From positions 9,363,501 to 9,427,500 of the forward strand of contig NW_025062478.1 of assembly GCF_000002995.4 (NCBI RefSeq): a stretch of DNA of 64,000 bases, in the 5' to 3' direction. How positions within the stretch are numbered: position 1 is the first letter of the stretch; each line of letters begins with the position of its first letter. The notes under the pieces were generated by a model. It did not search any database and was not told the origin of the DNA. It saw only the letters and a list, made by a program, of their open reading frames with translations. Shown here in pieces: positions 62,801 to 64,000 of the stretch. Position numbers and translations under genes: made by a program. The stretch is from Brugia malayi (taxonomy: Eukaryota > Nematoda > Chromadorea > Rhabditida > Onchocercidae).

Positions 62801-64000
62801 AAAATATCATAAAGTAAAATTTGAAATTCAGTAATTCTTTTATAAATTTTATCTAATTTTTTTTTTCAAATTCAGCAATTTTATAATAAAATTTTAAATT
62901 CAGTAATTATTTTATATTTTATTAAATAAATAAATAAAGACATGCGAAAAATAAGCATTTTAATTGATGTAAAAAGTAAACTTTTTTAATACTTTAAAAC
63001 CTTATTAATTAAATTACATATTTTTTTAACTATAACGAAATTTAAATATGCAATGACTGAAATCGATAATCAATTAATCGAATTAATTAATAATTGAATT
63101 AATATATCATTATTAACAATAAAGAATGAATAAAATATGTTATTGTGATTATTTGATTACAATTATTATCAAATGTTAATTTGTCTTTTTCATTTCTCTT
63201 TTTTAATTATTAAATGAAAAAAAAAAAATGATTTTAAGGCATTTCAAAATTTATTTATTATTATTTCTTTTTAACTTATGTTAACTTTCAAAAGCATTTT
63301 AACAATTACTTTTTTGTAACAAAAAAATTTTTTTTTGTGATTTTCTAAATTTTTATGAAAAAATATCAAATTTAAACAATTAGAAAAAAAATTAGAATCC
63401 TATTAAAAATTATGATTTAAATCTAAATTCTATATTGATATACATATATACTATATTACTTTATTCGATATTTAATATATTTGACAATTGATAATTTCAT
63501 CTTTCTAAATATCAATTGAAAAATATGTATTTTTTCTTGAAATTAATTTTTTAAAATATCAAAATTTTAACAACAGTTTTTATTATTAATTAAAAAAAAA
63601 GTTCCTGAAATAGCAACAAAAGTAGAACTATTAAATTTCCTTCTTTATTTAAAGTAAATAAAAAGAATTTATTTTTTAGGAGTGAAAAAAAAAAAAGCAA
63701 AATATTAAATTACTAATACATTCTTTTATTCCATTAAATATTTATTTTCACTTAACAAAAAAGAAACAAAAACCGAAATTGTTTTTTTTTTTTCTCTCAT
63801 ATTTTTCATTTATTTCTCACATTCATTTTGACTTTTAATTTTAATAACAAAAAAGAAAAGAAAAGTCAAATTTCTCATAGATTTATTTAGTTTTCTAAAA
63901 AAAAAAAAAATTTTCTAAGCGATATGAAATTTTCATAAATTACATAATTAATGGATAAAAAAACATAATTTATTCTAAATAAAATTTTATTTTCATGTTA
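59865..64000 (+). CDS. Globin with MGNKES N terminus, first three exons (160 residues), 3' end outside the window
   Basis: Exons 59865-59992, 61339-61446 and 62378-62621, with phases 2, 2, 0. The protein starts MGNKESTN, a good N-myristoylation signal (Gly2, Ser6), followed by a Ser/Arg/His/Pro-rich region of ~85 residues (SPSRTRSES, FRKEEELES). The globin fold begins at about residue 95 (LSAHQKAILTTMWRQLPRAL); VFEVVFERDPNLL is the B/C region and FRTHAQ the E helix, with His158 at the likely E7 (distal) position. The exon ends two residues later. The F-helix proximal His and helices F-H must lie beyond 64000; I see no convincing exon in 62622-64000. Nematodes have many such extended, acylated globins, often neuronal and thought to be redox sensors. 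That role is family knowledge, not shown here. Confidence 0.88.
60494..60545 (+). repeat. (GA)n tract in globin intron 1
   Basis: GA microsatellite grading into GAAA and GGGA words. Confidence 0.85.
61016..61044 (+). repeat. (GGTAA)n run in globin intron 1
   Basis: AAGGTAAGGTAAGGTAAGGT followed by AGGGTAAAAG. Each unit contains GGTAAG, the core of a strong 5' splice site. Confidence 0.85.
61664..61800 (+). repeat. 37-bp tandem repeat in globin intron 2
   Basis: TGTCTAACCTAATTTTAATT with TTTTTATATTAATTTA recurs at about 61701, 61737 and 61774, with a diverged first unit (TGTCTAACTTAATTCTAATT) at 61666. Confidence 0.85.
62622..64000 (+). other. Beginning of globin intron 3, no exon seen
   Basis: AT-rich sequence after the GTGAAA donor at 62622. 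I looked for a plausible F/G-helix exon with a TTTAG or TTTCAG acceptor in phase 0 and found none, so the intron probably runs past the window end. Confidence 0.5.

Overview
The window is very AT-rich eukaryotic DNA (roughly four-fifths A+T). Its genes are made of many short exons flanked by GT...TTTAG or TTTCAG introns, with long AT-rich introns and gene-poor spacers full of (AAT)n-, (GA)n- and homopolymer-type repeats. A cathepsin F precursor with a cystatin-like prodomain, a globin with an MGNKES-type N terminus, and a long secreted multi-Kazal protein together point to a nematode. I cannot name the species. Open reading frames alone show only pieces of these genes. I rebuilt each model by joining exons by hand and requiring splice-phase agreement at every junction, and all six models close in frame.

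Layout: (1) 1-1531, plus strand, 3' end of a coiled-coil protein gene with an Asn/Ser-rich tail. (2) 4173-8003, minus strand, a 7-exon, 277-residue protein I do not recognise, with a minisatellite in one intron. (3) 8636-10318, a 60-bp satellite of about 28 units with a 240-bp higher-order pattern, followed by a CCGG hairpin and a short CCGG-bearing tandem repeat. (4) 12002-16477, minus strand, a 7-exon, 389-residue probable BTB/POZ protein. (5) 18581-26417, minus strand, a 10-exon, 518-residue cathepsin F (tag-196-like) with signal peptide, cystatin-like domain, I29 propeptide and complete catalytic triad. (6) 26418-33651, a spacer with (GA)n, an AAT-based minisatellite and a purine-biased minisatellite. 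(7) 33652-44737, minus strand, an 18-exon, 926-residue secreted protein with a Thr/Ser-rich segment and about 13 Kazal-like modules. One of its introns appears to end in TG instead of AG. (8) 44738-59864, a 15-kb gene desert with triplet repeats, tandem duplications, hairpins and a cluster of bZIP-type palindromes. (9) 59865 to the window end, plus strand, the first three exons of a globin with a probable N-myristoylation signal; the rest lies outside.

Functional reading: genes 5 and 7 are neighbours on the same strand and both carry protease-inhibitor folds (cystatin in one, Kazal in the other). Both have signal peptides, so an extracellular or lysosomal proteolysis theme is plausible, but it is inferred only from position and domains. 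The globin is probably membrane-anchored and points away from the Kazal gene across the desert. No tRNA, rRNA, CRISPR array, transposase or viral gene was seen.
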